NCBI GenBank assembly: GCA_964370295.1
Contig: CAYJIR010000008.1
Span: 4,340-68,339 of the forward strand
Reading direction: 5' to 3'
Length of the DNA stretch: 64,000 bases
DNA from: JAAYCI01 sp964370295
GTDB lineage: Bacteria; Bacillota; Clostridia; Oscillospirales; Ruminococcaceae
Shown here: in pieces, positions 35,089 through 42,627 of the stretch
How the letters are laid out: each line of letters starts with the position of its first letter
How positions within the stretch are numbered: position 1 is the stretch's first letter
Notes under the pieces: model-generated
Database searches by the model: none
What the model saw: the letters and a program-made list of their open reading frames with translations, nothing else
What the model was told of the DNA's origin: nothing
Position numbers and translations under genes: made by a program

Positions 35089-36372
35089 ATGGCAGAGCAT
35101 TTTCATGCCGTACAACTGGATAAAGACCTTTGCAAGGGTTGTATCAACTGCATTAAGCGTTGCCCCACACAGGCCATTCGTGTGCGAGAGGGAAAGGCGC
35201 ACATCACGCCGGCTCTTTGCATAGATTGCGGCGAATGTATTCGACAATGTCCACACCATGCAAAAAAAGCTGTAACCGACCCGCTTTCCATCATCCGCAG
35301 TTTTGCCTACCCCATAGCATTGGTTCCGCCAAGCTTTTATGCCCAATTCAACCATTTAGACGATCCTGACCTCGTTTCTTTTGCCCTAAAAAAACTAGGG
35401 TTTCAAGACGTATTCGATGTGGGTCGAGCAGCCGAGCTTGTCAGCGAGGCCACAAGGCATATGATGGCTGCAGGACGTTTGAAAAAACCGGTGATTTCCT
35501 CGGCATGTCCGGCGATAGTGCGCTTGATACGTGTGCGCTTTCCAAGCTTAATCGATCATGTGCTTCCGCTTGTGGCACCTATGGAATTAGCCGCACAGTT
35601 GGCCAGGGAAGAGGCGCAACGAAACGCTGTTCCTGCCGAAGATATCGGCTGTATATTCATCACACCTTGCCCTGCCAAAGTAACCGCCATTTATACCCCT
35701 CTTGGCACACAGGAAAGCGGTGCAAACGCAGCAGTTGCGGTGAAAGAGATGTACCCTTTGATGTTGGCTGCCATGAAACTGCCGCAAGACACGCCACAGC
35801 CACCCCGTGTTTGCGGGCGTATTGGTATGGGCTGGGCCGAGAGTGGTGGCGAGGCTGTGGGCCTTTTATCCACAGATTCATATCTCGCCGCAGATGGAAT
35901 AGAAAATGTGATTCGTGTTTTGGAAGACTTGGAAGACGATCGCTACGATGGTCTCGACTTCGTCGAGTTAAACGCTTGCGCCGGTGGCTGTGTTGGTGGT
36001 GTATTGCAGGTGGAAAACCCTTACCTTGCAAAAGCGAAGCTGGCTAAATTGCGCCGGTACATGCCGGTAAGTGTCAATCGTTTAGAGGACGGCCTTCCAA
36101 AGGCGATGCTCTGGAATACCACTCTGGAGTATTTGCCTGCGATGGAACTTGGAAAAACACAGACAGAAAGTTTTATTTTATATGCAAAAGCCGATGAACT
36201 TTTGCAAAAACTGCCATTGTTGGACTGTGGCAGCTGCGGTGCACCTACCTGCTCGGCCTTTGCGGAGGATGTGGTGCGTGGAAAAGCGGATTTGAATGAT
36301 TGTGTGGTATTGTTGCGTAACAAAATGGAAGCTCTTCTAAAAGAAAAGGGATTGTTAGATTCAACGTTTTAA
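35089..36372 (+). CDS. [FeFe]-hydrogenase-like protein with ferredoxin and Fe-S domains, probable redox sensor
   Basis: The 427 residues comprise a 2x4Fe-4S ferredoxin domain (CKGCINCIKRCP and CIDCGECIRQCP, about 12-57), a hydrogenase large-subunit C-terminal domain (about 70-360), and a C-terminal 4Fe-4S motif CGSCGAPTCSAF. H-cluster-type cysteines remain in SSACPA, TPCPAK and NACAGGCVGG. The first motif has Ala where catalytic enzymes have the proton-transferring Cys of TSCCP, and the second lacks the usual PCxxKKxE. This points to a sensory or electron-transfer role rather than fast hydrogen turnover. It sits in the middle of the DRTGG/ATPase/PHP set. No catalytic hydrogenase or maturase is in the window. 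Confidence 0.85.
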   Translation: MAEHFHAVQLDKDLCKGCINCIKRCPTQAIRVREGKAHITPALCIDCGECIRQCPHHAKKAVTDPLSIIRSFAYPIALVPPSFYAQFNHLDDPDLVSFALKKLGFQDVFDVGRAAELVSEATRHMMAAGRLKKPVISSACPAIVRLIRVRFPSLIDHVLPLVAPMELAAQLAREEAQRNAVPAEDIGCIFITPCPAKVTAIYTPLGTQESGANAAVAVKEMYPLMLAAMKLPQDTPQPPRVCGRIGMGWAESGGEAVGLLSTDSYLAADGIENVIRVLEDLEDDRYDGLDFVELNACAGGCVGGVLQVENPYLAKAKLAKLRRYMPVSVNRLEDGLPKAMLWNTTLEYLPAMELGKTQTESFILYAKADELLQKLPLLDCGSCGAPTCSAFAEDVVRGKADLNDCVVLLRNKMEALLKEKGLLDSTF

Positions 36373-36408
36373 CCAAACACATCTAAGTGAAAGCAGAGGA
36401 TAGCCCCT

Positions 36409-36744
36409 ATGAAAAGCGAAAAGCTGGCCTCTATGCCAGGCTTCACCTGTGCTGTGATGGGTGAATCACAGGAAATCTCAAATATTTATTGTGCCGATTT
36501 ACTAAGCTGGGCAATGTCGCGTGCTCCGCAGAACTGTGTTTGGTGCACAGTGATGGGCAATATCAATATGTTGGCTGTGGCATCCCTAGCCGAGGTGGCC
36601 GCTGTTGTATTATGTGAAGGAGCCTTATTGGATGACGACGCCGCTGTGCGAGCAAAGCAGATGAATATTTCTATTTTCACCACAGCACTTCCCGCTTTTG
36701 AAGCAGGACTTGCCATAGCAAAAGAAAGCGATTTTTTGGAATGA
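36409..36744 (+). CDS. DRTGG-domain-like protein, second of two
   Basis: The 111-residue protein is all one small domain. It matches DRTGG-type proteins through YCADLLSWAMSRAPQNCVWC, the hydrophobic VMGNINMLAVASLAEVAAVV strand, and a closing LPAFEAGLAIAKE helix. It is paralogous to the first gene of the set but lacks the N-terminal KIKEIAE part. It carries no clear catalytic residues. The start follows AGAGGATAGCCCCT, and its stop overlaps the PHP gene (ATGA), so the two should be translated together. A ligand-sensing or scaffold role is an inference. Confidence 0.75.
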   Translation: MKSEKLASMPGFTCAVMGESQEISNIYCADLLSWAMSRAPQNCVWCTVMGNINMLAVASLAEVAAVVLCEGALLDDDAAVRAKQMNISIFTTALPAFEAGLAIAKESDFLE

Positions 36745-37445
36745 AAGACAATATTATATATGATTTCCACATACATTCATGTCTTTCCGGCTGTTCTAAT
36801 CCCGATATGACTCCAGCCAATATTGCCGGTTTTGCACGTTTGGAGGGCCTTGACTGGATTGCCGTAACCGACCACAACAGTGCTGCCAATTTACCGGCCG
36901 TGCAAAGGGCATGCAAGGAGTATCGGGTTGGTTTTTTGCCAGGCATTGAGGTGACCAGCGCAGAAGAGATACACCTTTTGTGTTATTTTAAAGAGTTGGA
37001 CGCCGCTTTAGCCATGAGCAATCTTTTACAAGAAAATCTACCCAACTACCCCTATGACCCTGACATTTTTGGCCGACAACAAGTTATGGACGAACACGAT
37101 TTTGTACGATCGGAAATCACACAACTGTTGAGTGCCGGCGTGTCGCTTACGCTATATGAGGTAAAGCATCATTGTGAAACCTTGGGTGGCATTTGTGTTC
37201 CGGCCCACATCAACCGTCCTGCAAATAGCCTCTTGGCCGTCATGGGTGTGATTTTAGACGATTTCCCTTGCCCCGCCTATGAGTGGAGCCCTGTGGGAGC
37301 CACTCTTTTTGAACCAACCCATATAGAAATCCCTTCCGGAAGTGAATTATTATATTCCTCAGATGCCCATTGTTTAACTAACATTGGTCTCTATCATGCT
37401 GTATTAAAAAATACCAGTCCACTTTTTGCTTGGTTGCCCCATTAA
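36741..37445 (+). CDS. PHP-domain phosphoesterase
   Basis: This 234-residue member of the polymerase-and-histidinol-phosphatase superfamily shows metal ligands in DFHIHSCLS (about 8-16), AVTDHNSA (about 41-48), PGIEVTSAEEIHLLCYF, PAHINRP and SSDAHCL near the C-terminus. Such proteins hydrolyse phosphoesters of nucleotides or small metabolites with two or three metal ions. It overlaps the second DRTGG gene by four bases and ends the five-gene set. The order suggests it may turn over a nucleotide signal or act on a partner's product, but the substrate is unknown. About 200 bases without features follow. Confidence 0.86.
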   Translation: MKDNIIYDFHIHSCLSGCSNPDMTPANIAGFARLEGLDWIAVTDHNSAANLPAVQRACKEYRVGFLPGIEVTSAEEIHLLCYFKELDAALAMSNLLQENLPNYPYDPDIFGRQQVMDEHDFVRSEITQLLSAGVSLTLYEVKHHCETLGGICVPAHINRPANSLLAVMGVILDDFPCPAYEWSPVGATLFEPTHIEIPSGSELLYSSDAHCLTNIGLYHAVLKNTSPLFAWLPH

Positions 37446-37649
37446 AGTTCTTGTAAAGCATGCAGCACCCTAATTTAAAAGCTGTAATCTACCACTAAAA
37501 TACCAATATCCTCTGTTCTTCGCTTTCTTTTTACTTTTTTATGTGATACAATGAAACCTATTATGAATGAAGCCTATTGCTGAATTCTTCATCACTTAAT
37601 TACCCGCACATGACGGTTTCGTCTGGAACTTAAAACAGAAAAGAGTTTT

Positions 37650-39305
37650 ATGAAATTTGAGCAATTAGAGTTAAACCCCCTTCTTTTAAAAGCCATTCAA
37701 GAGGCCGGCTACACGGTGCCTAGCCCCATCCAGCAAAAGGCCATCCCGCCTGTTTTGACCGGGCGTGATCTTTTGGGTTGTGCACAAACCGGCACGGGAA
37801 AAACGGCCGCCTTCGCACTACCTATTCTGCAGCGTTTATGTCAAAATCAAAACAAAAAACACACTCATATTCGCGCTTTAATTCTTACCCCCACACGCGA
37901 GCTTGCCTTGCAGATTCAAGAGAGCTTCGTGGAATACGGCAAACATTTAACTTTGCGTAGCACCGTTGTTTTTGGAGGTGTTGGGCAAAACCCCCAAGTT
38001 CTGGCTTTAAAACGTGGGGTAGATATCTTGGTGGCAACACCGGGCCGTCTTTTAGATTTGATGCAACAAGGACATATAAAGCTTTCCCACCTCGAAATTT
38101 TTGTACTCGACGAAGCAGACCGTATGCTCGACATGGGATTTGTTCACGATGTAAAAAAGGTGATGAAAGTTTTGCCACCAAAAAGACAAACACTGCTTTT
38201 TTCTGCCACTATTCCCCCTGAAATTGCAACCCTGGCAGACAAGTTGCTCCATAACCCGGCAAAAATCATGGTTACGCCGGTTTCCAGCACAGTGGAACGC
38301 ATTCAACAATCAGTATACATGATAGATAAAACCAATAAAAAGTTTTTGTTGGCCCATTTACTTCGCAAAGAGAAAATTACCAGTACTTTGGTGTTTACAC
38401 GCACGAAACATGGCGCTGATCGTGTGGTAAAAGATTTGAACCGCATAGGGTTTCATGCTAAAGCCATCCATGGCAACAAGGGTCAATCTGCACGGCAAGA
38501 GGCTCTAGCCGGCCTAAAAAACGGGAGCATTCAAGTGTTGGTGGCCACCGATATTGCGGCACGTGGGTTAGATATCAGCGAACTATCTCATGTTTTTAAT
38601 TATGACCTCCCCAATATCCCCCAAACGTATGTGCATCGAATTGGACGCACGGGCCGTGCCGGACGTGACGGTATTGCCATTAGTTTCTGCACACAAGAAG
38701 AAAGCGCCTACCTATCCGACATAGAGAAACTGATTAAACTTAAAATTCCCATCATAACAGACCATGCATGGCCTATACAAAATACCACAGCGGAGAAAAC
38801 AACAAAATCATCTCCACAAAAGGCCATACAACACACAGCCACACCTAAAACCATCAACAAAAACACCAATAAGAAAAACAACAGTATAAAAGAAAAAACA
38901 GATAGACCTGTTCACAAAAACCGCAGCAATAAACCTTCTCATAATCACACGATACAAGATGTTGCCTCTGCTGCAAAGAGCATCGTCACACGTCGACCGG
39001 CTTGGAGCAGTGACCCTACCCTTACTGAGGGAAAAAAAACAAGTAACCCGGATGGAGATATCGATATGAACAAAGGAAATAAACGCAATAACCGCGGGCG
39101 AAACCGCACCAACCGCGCAGAACCAACACAGGAAAAAGCAGCAAAACCCAAACCTCTTGAAATACCAAAAGACAAAAATGGACTTTTTGATTTTAGTGAA
39201 GACGAGCTTGCGCAAGATAACTCCCTTCGCTTAATTCGTGACACATCACCGAATGAAGCGAAATTTGCAAATTATGAAGAATATTTGAAAGCCACAGAAA
39301 AATGA
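37650..39305 (+). CDS. DEAD-box RNA helicase with long basic C-terminal tail
   Basis: This 551-residue ATP-dependent RNA helicase is of the RhlE/CshA type. The Q motif (YTVPSPIQQKAIP), motif I AQTGTGKT, Ia PTRELALQ, Ib TPGR, II DEAD, III SAT and VI HRIGRTGRAG are all present within the first 380 residues. The last 170 residues are rich in Lys, Asn, Thr and Arg and probably bind RNA non-specifically (NRGRNRTNR near 470), ending in an acidic FDFSEDELAQ patch. It overlaps the following membrane-protein gene by four bases. Cold-shock or ribosome-assembly functions are usual for the family. Confidence 0.92.
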   Translation: MKFEQLELNPLLLKAIQEAGYTVPSPIQQKAIPPVLTGRDLLGCAQTGTGKTAAFALPILQRLCQNQNKKHTHIRALILTPTRELALQIQESFVEYGKHLTLRSTVVFGGVGQNPQVLALKRGVDILVATPGRLLDLMQQGHIKLSHLEIFVLDEADRMLDMGFVHDVKKVMKVLPPKRQTLLFSATIPPEIATLADKLLHNPAKIMVTPVSSTVERIQQSVYMIDKTNKKFLLAHLLRKEKITSTLVFTRTKHGADRVVKDLNRIGFHAKAIHGNKGQSARQEALAGLKNGSIQVLVATDIAARGLDISELSHVFNYDLPNIPQTYVHRIGRTGRAGRDGIAISFCTQEESAYLSDIEKLIKLKIPIITDHAWPIQNTTAEKTTKSSPQKAIQHTATPKTINKNTNKKNNSIKEKTDRPVHKNRSNKPSHNHTIQDVASAAKSIVTRRPAWSSDPTLTEGKKTSNPDGDIDMNKGNKRNNRGRNRTNRAEPTQEKAAKPKPLEIPKDKNGLFDFSEDELAQDNSLRLIRDTSPNEAKFANYEEYLKATEK

Positions 39306-39841
39306 AGCCTATAGATAATGTGGCCGCCTTGCAACCCGTTTTAGGAAAAGTAGCCCTTTTGGTTTTTTCGGGCTTGTTGTTTGTACTATTTTCTTTGCCC
39401 TTTTTGGGGGTGGATCTTCTTATCGATGCAGTGGGATGGATTCTCGTTTTTAACGGTGCGCGCATATGCGAGCGGCCAAACGGCGGCATTGGCCCTTTGG
39501 CCGCCTTATGTCTTATCCTTTCGGCTGTTGCAAGTAGCCTATTATTTTTAACCAACACACCTTTGCTGGTTTTTTCCTTTATATATGCTCTTTGCCAGCT
39601 TGGGTTTTTTCTTTTCTTCGGCATCTTGCTCTTTCACATTCTATGTGCCATGCACCATAAACATTCGGCCTATGTTGGCCTTATTGTTTTTATTTCTTTT
39701 GCGCTGTTTTCTCCTGTGTTACCTCTTGGTTTTTTGCTTCCAGCTTCCCTTCAAGCATTAACTATTATAGGGTATTGTCTTCCCTTTTTTCCTTTATCTT
39801 TTTTATTGTGGCTTTGTTTTCTTTTGCGTATAAAATTATAA
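39302..39841 (+). CDS. Hypothetical five-segment membrane protein
   Basis: I do not recognise this 179-residue protein. It has about five hydrophobic segments (roughly 15-40, 60-80, 85-105, 120-140, 150-175) separated by very short loops, with a GARICERPNGGIG loop in the middle and a basic end RIKL. It starts inside the helicase stop (ATGA), so translation is coupled to the helicase gene. No catalytic motif is visible. An A-type flavoprotein gene follows after 29 bases, probably in the same transcript. Confidence 0.65.
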   Translation: MKPIDNVAALQPVLGKVALLVFSGLLFVLFSLPFLGVDLLIDAVGWILVFNGARICERPNGGIGPLAALCLILSAVASSLLFLTNTPLLVFSFIYALCQLGFFLFFGILLFHILCAMHHKHSAYVGLIVFISFALFSPVLPLGFLLPASLQALTIIGYCLPFFPLSFLLWLCFLLRIKL

Positions 39842-39870
39842 AATTATTATAAGTTACGGAGGTATCTAAC

Positions 39871-41073
39871 GTGGCAGCAATTAAAGCAAGAGATTCCATT
39901 TGGTCTGTCGGTGTCATGGACTCAAAACTTCGTGTCTTTGACATTATTATGGAAACCAAACAAGGAACCACCTACAACTCTTTTCTTGTGCGCAGTGGCA
40001 ATAAAACAGCACTCATCGAATGTGTAAAAGATAAATTTTCATCGGAGTGGCTAGATAACATCCGCGAGGTGTGCGACCCTGCCGACATAGATTATATCGT
40101 GCTTAACCACACCGAGCCGGACCATTCCGGCTCCTTGTTGCGCATTTTAAAGCTAGCGCCTAAAGCCGTAGTGTTGGCCAGCAACACCGCCATCACATTT
40201 TTAGGTGAACTATTAAATCAATCTTTTGAACATCAAGTGGTTGCAGATAGAGATGTGGTGGAGCTGGGAGATTTACAGCTGCAGTTTCTTTCGGCACCTA
40301 TGCTACATTGGCCGGACACACAGTTTACTTATATTCCGCAGCTTAAGGCTCTTTTCACTTGCGACATGTTTGGGTGCCATCACGCCGACTCCTTGGTATT
40401 CAACGACCTTATAAAGGACATGGAATCTTTTTCCGACGCCTATCGCTATTATTTCGATAACATTATGGGCCCCTATAAAAACCCCCATGTCCTGCGTGCA
40501 TTAGACAAAATCGAGGCCTTGCAAATTGATTTCATCGGCACAGGACACGGCCCTATATTGCGCACGAATATCCAATACTATCTCGATTTATATCGAAAAT
40601 GGAGTACACCAAATAACAGCAAAGAAAAAACGGTGGTTATGGTCTATGTAAGTGCATATGGCTACACGCGTGAATTGGCCACCACTATACAGCAATCTTT
40701 ACTGGATCATGGCGTTGCACAGGTAGAATGCTATGATTTAGTGGAAGACAATATGCACTCGGCACAAAGTGCTCTTTCGGCAGCCGATGCCATTTTACTT
40801 GGAAGTTGCACCATGGTGGGAGATGCTTTGCCCCCGATTTACGAGGCCCTCCTTTGCCTAAACCCAGTTTGCCAGCGCGGTAAACTAGCGGGTGCTTTTG
40901 GTTGCTATGCATGGAGTGGCGAGGCGGTGCCCAATTTAACAGCCCGTTTGGAACAACTTCGTATGTCCATTCCTGTTGAAGGCCTTCGCGTTCGTCTAAA
41001 GCCAAGTGCGCAAGATTTACAGTATGCGCGAGACTTTGGCGCAAATTTTGCAAAGGCTTTGCAGGAAAGCTAA
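39871..41073 (+). CDS. A-type flavodiiron protein (FprA family)
   Basis: This 400-residue soluble enzyme reduces O2 to water and/or NO to N2O in anaerobes. The N-terminal metallo-beta-lactamase-like domain has the diiron ligands HTEPDH (HxExDH, about 82-87), H in MLHWPDT, D in CDMFGCHH and H in GTGHGPI. The C-terminal flavodoxin domain begins at about residue 250 with the FMN loop YVSAYGYTREL. The GTG at 39871 is the start, six bases after GGAGG. The rubredoxin-like peptide 500 bases downstream could be an electron donor, but repeats separate them. Confidence 0.93.
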   Translation: MAAIKARDSIWSVGVMDSKLRVFDIIMETKQGTTYNSFLVRSGNKTALIECVKDKFSSEWLDNIREVCDPADIDYIVLNHTEPDHSGSLLRILKLAPKAVVLASNTAITFLGELLNQSFEHQVVADRDVVELGDLQLQFLSAPMLHWPDTQFTYIPQLKALFTCDMFGCHHADSLVFNDLIKDMESFSDAYRYYFDNIMGPYKNPHVLRALDKIEALQIDFIGTGHGPILRTNIQYYLDLYRKWSTPNNSKEKTVVMVYVSAYGYTRELATTIQQSLLDHGVAQVECYDLVEDNMHSAQSALSAADAILLGSCTMVGDALPPIYEALLCLNPVCQRGKLAGAFGCYAWSGEAVPNLTARLEQLRMSIPVEGLRVRLKPSAQDLQYARDFGANFAKALQES

Positions 41074-41083
41074 TCTTTATCTT

Positions 41084-41245
41084 AGATAGTATCTACGCAA
41101 GTTGAAACTGGACGATTTTAAGACATTTTTTGTCAAACTAGGCGAAAAAACGATGCACTCCTTCATGGAATGTGAATTTTGCAGGCGAAGTGTGGCGAAA
41201 AAATGGCCAAAATCAGACGATTGACCACTTGTGTAGACACTATCT
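41084..41245. repeat. Fold-back element family 2 (162 bp, fully palindromic)
   Basis: AGATAGTATCTACGCAAGT at the left end is inverted at the right end as ACTTGTGTAGACACTATCT. The inner parts also match in inverse (GATTTT..GACATTTTTTGTC against GGCGAAAAAATGGCC..AAAATC), down to a central GCACTCC-ttcat-GGAATGTG loop. The whole 162 bases can thus fold into one long imperfect hairpin. It has no open frame. Its right end abuts a family 1 element at 41246. Confidence 0.7.
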
Positions 41246-41437
41246 AATACCCACTTTCCAATTTTTGCACAAATACCTTGTACCTTCGTTTTTGTCTTTT
41301 TGTTTAGGGGACGAAAACACACTATGGATAGCATCAAAGGATTCCCCTAAAAATGCTGTTTCAAGCACTTTTAGGGCCACTACATATTACAGTGGAGCTA
41401 AACCAACAACCCCACAGGGGTTTATCCAGCAGGCATA
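41246..41437 (+). repeat. TIR-hairpin element family 1, diverged copy (D)
   Basis: It starts TAATACCCACT, then diverges where other copies have GAATAAAC. It keeps GCACAAATACCTTGTACCTTCGTTTT-like sequence, GGGGACGAAAAC, AGCACTTTTAGGGCCAC, ACAGTGGAGCT, CCCCACAGGGGTTTAT and the right end CCAGCAGGCATA. Flanks are TATCTA and AATCTTA, an imperfect version of the TATCTTA-type duplication. It is probably an old copy. Confidence 0.7.
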
Positions 41438-41516
41438 ATCTTACATGAGTCTTCTCTTAAAGTAAGCCTTTCTTGGTAGGCATATAGGCGTTTTACGCCT
41501 TCACTTTTGTACGTTT

Positions 41517-41553
41517 GGTAAAGGCACATATATGGTTTATATGTACCTTTACC
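41517..41553 (+). promoter_or_regulatory. Strong hairpin in the leader of the rubredoxin-like gene
   Basis: GGTAAAGG (41517-41524) pairs with CCTTTACC (41546-41553), and ACATATA with TATATGT inside, leaving a five-base loop. It lies about 14 bases before the AGGAGG site. Without a T-run it is more likely a stabilising or translational element than a terminator. Confidence 0.5.
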
Positions 41554-41581
41554 GGGCAATATATAACAGGAGGTCAGTGTA

Positions 41582-41698
41582 ATGAAAAAGTGGCGTTGTA
41601 TTGTATGTGGAGAAGTATTTGAAGGGGAAACCCATCCAGAACCATGCCCCATATGCGGCGCTTCCGGAGACGAAAGTTTTGAAGAAGTAGCCGAATAG
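41582..41698 (+). CDS. Rubredoxin-like 38-residue protein
   Basis: This very short gene encodes a peptide starting MKKWRCIVCGEVFEGETH and continuing PEPCPICGASGDESFEEVAE. The two CXXC pairs (CIVC and CPIC) form the knuckles of a rubredoxin-type single-iron site, like the C-terminal rubredoxin-like domain of rubrerythrins but encoded alone. It would shuttle single electrons in the cytoplasm. AACAGGAGGTCAGTGTA gives an excellent ribosome site, and a perfect terminator follows directly, so it is a monocistronic unit. A zinc-binding alternative cannot be excluded. The flavodiiron protein upstream is a possible partner. Confidence 0.85.
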   Translation: MKKWRCIVCGEVFEGETHPEPCPICGASGDESFEEVAE

Positions 41699-41703
41699 GG
41701 TAG

Positions 41704-41744
41704 ACCCGCTGCAAGAGAGAATGCGGGCTTGCAGCGGGTTTTTG
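41704..41744 (+). terminator. Terminator of the rubredoxin-like gene
   Basis: ACCCGCTGCAA (41704-41714) pairs perfectly with TTGCAGCGGGT (41729-41739), followed by TTTTG. Confidence 0.9.
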
Positions 41745-41972
41745 AGTAAACCATACACTTGGGCTAAACATAATAATTTTTTCTAGCCCCACAGCATTAT
41801 TTATTGTATACATTATGTATATTTACTAAGTTTTTATACTTTTACTTTTGTCGTGTATCGTTGCATTTCCCCTTAGGGATATGCGAAAAACAAAAATGCA
41901 TTGTATTACTTTGAGATACATCACTTTGATGGTGCAAAGATATCGACACAGCACTACTCATTGTTGTTTATT

Positions 41973-42001
41973 TTGATAAAATACAAAATGTAAGCTAAAG
42001 T
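41973..42001 (+). promoter_or_regulatory. Possible promoter of the metallopeptidase gene
   Basis: TTGATA (41973-41978), 17-base spacer, TAAAGT (41996-42001). Moderate match; nothing else is seen between 41745 and here. Confidence 0.4.
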
Positions 42002-42042
42002 ATCCAGCTTAAAACACTCTCTATATAAGGGTGAAATGACCA

Positions 42043-42582
42043 ATGAAAAAAAATTTGAGTACCCCCATGGGTACGTTATACTATACTTTTGAGCGAAAAC
42101 GCATAAAAAATCTCAATGTCCGCATTCGCAGCGACGGTAGCGTTTACGTCAGTGCACCTTTATACATGCCCGATAAAGCTATTGAATCATTTCTGCAAAG
42201 CAAGGCCTCTTGGGTATTTTCAAAACAAAATGCGTTGCAAGCTTCCTCTGTTGATACCCCCTGCCTTTATACAAAAGAGCAATGCCTACACCTTTTTAAC
42301 GAGGTAAGCAATCGTATTTATCCCCTGTTTATGCAGCGCATAAAACAAAAACCAACTTTGTTTGTGCGCGATATGAAAAGCCGCTGGGGTAGCTGCCATC
42401 CCTATAAAAATAAAATCACACTGAGTACTCGTTTGGCTGAAAAACCCAATGCTTTGATAGAATATGTTGTTTTACACGAGTATGTCCATTTATTACACCC
42501 CAATCATGGCCCTGATTTCCATGCGGAAATGGCACGACTGATGCCGGATTATCGAATCCGGCGAAAGGAACTTAGAGGATAA
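42043..42582 (+). CDS. YgjP-like zinc metallopeptidase (M48/DUF45)
   Basis: This 179-residue protein matches the YgjP/DUF45 family of predicted zinc-dependent peptidases. The zinc-binding HEYVH (HExxH, about 144-148) is followed by a third-ligand region in HGPDFHAEM. The preceding RDMKSRWGSCHPYKNKITLS segment is the family hallmark, and TRLAEKPNALIEYVVLHEY links the two. The protein has no signal peptide and is probably cytoplasmic. Its substrate is unknown; it may be linked to modification or turnover of associated enzymes in some bacteria. A flippase-like gene starts 45 bases downstream on the same strand. Confidence 0.88.
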   Translation: MKKNLSTPMGTLYYTFERKRIKNLNVRIRSDGSVYVSAPLYMPDKAIESFLQSKASWVFSKQNALQASSVDTPCLYTKEQCLHLFNEVSNRIYPLFMQRIKQKPTLFVRDMKSRWGSCHPYKNKITLSTRLAEKPNALIEYVVLHEYVHLLHPNHGPDFHAEMARLMPDYRIRRKELRG

Positions 42583-42627
42583 CTCGGCACTTGGAGAAAT
42601 GCATAGAATAGGAAGAGGAACCTGCTC

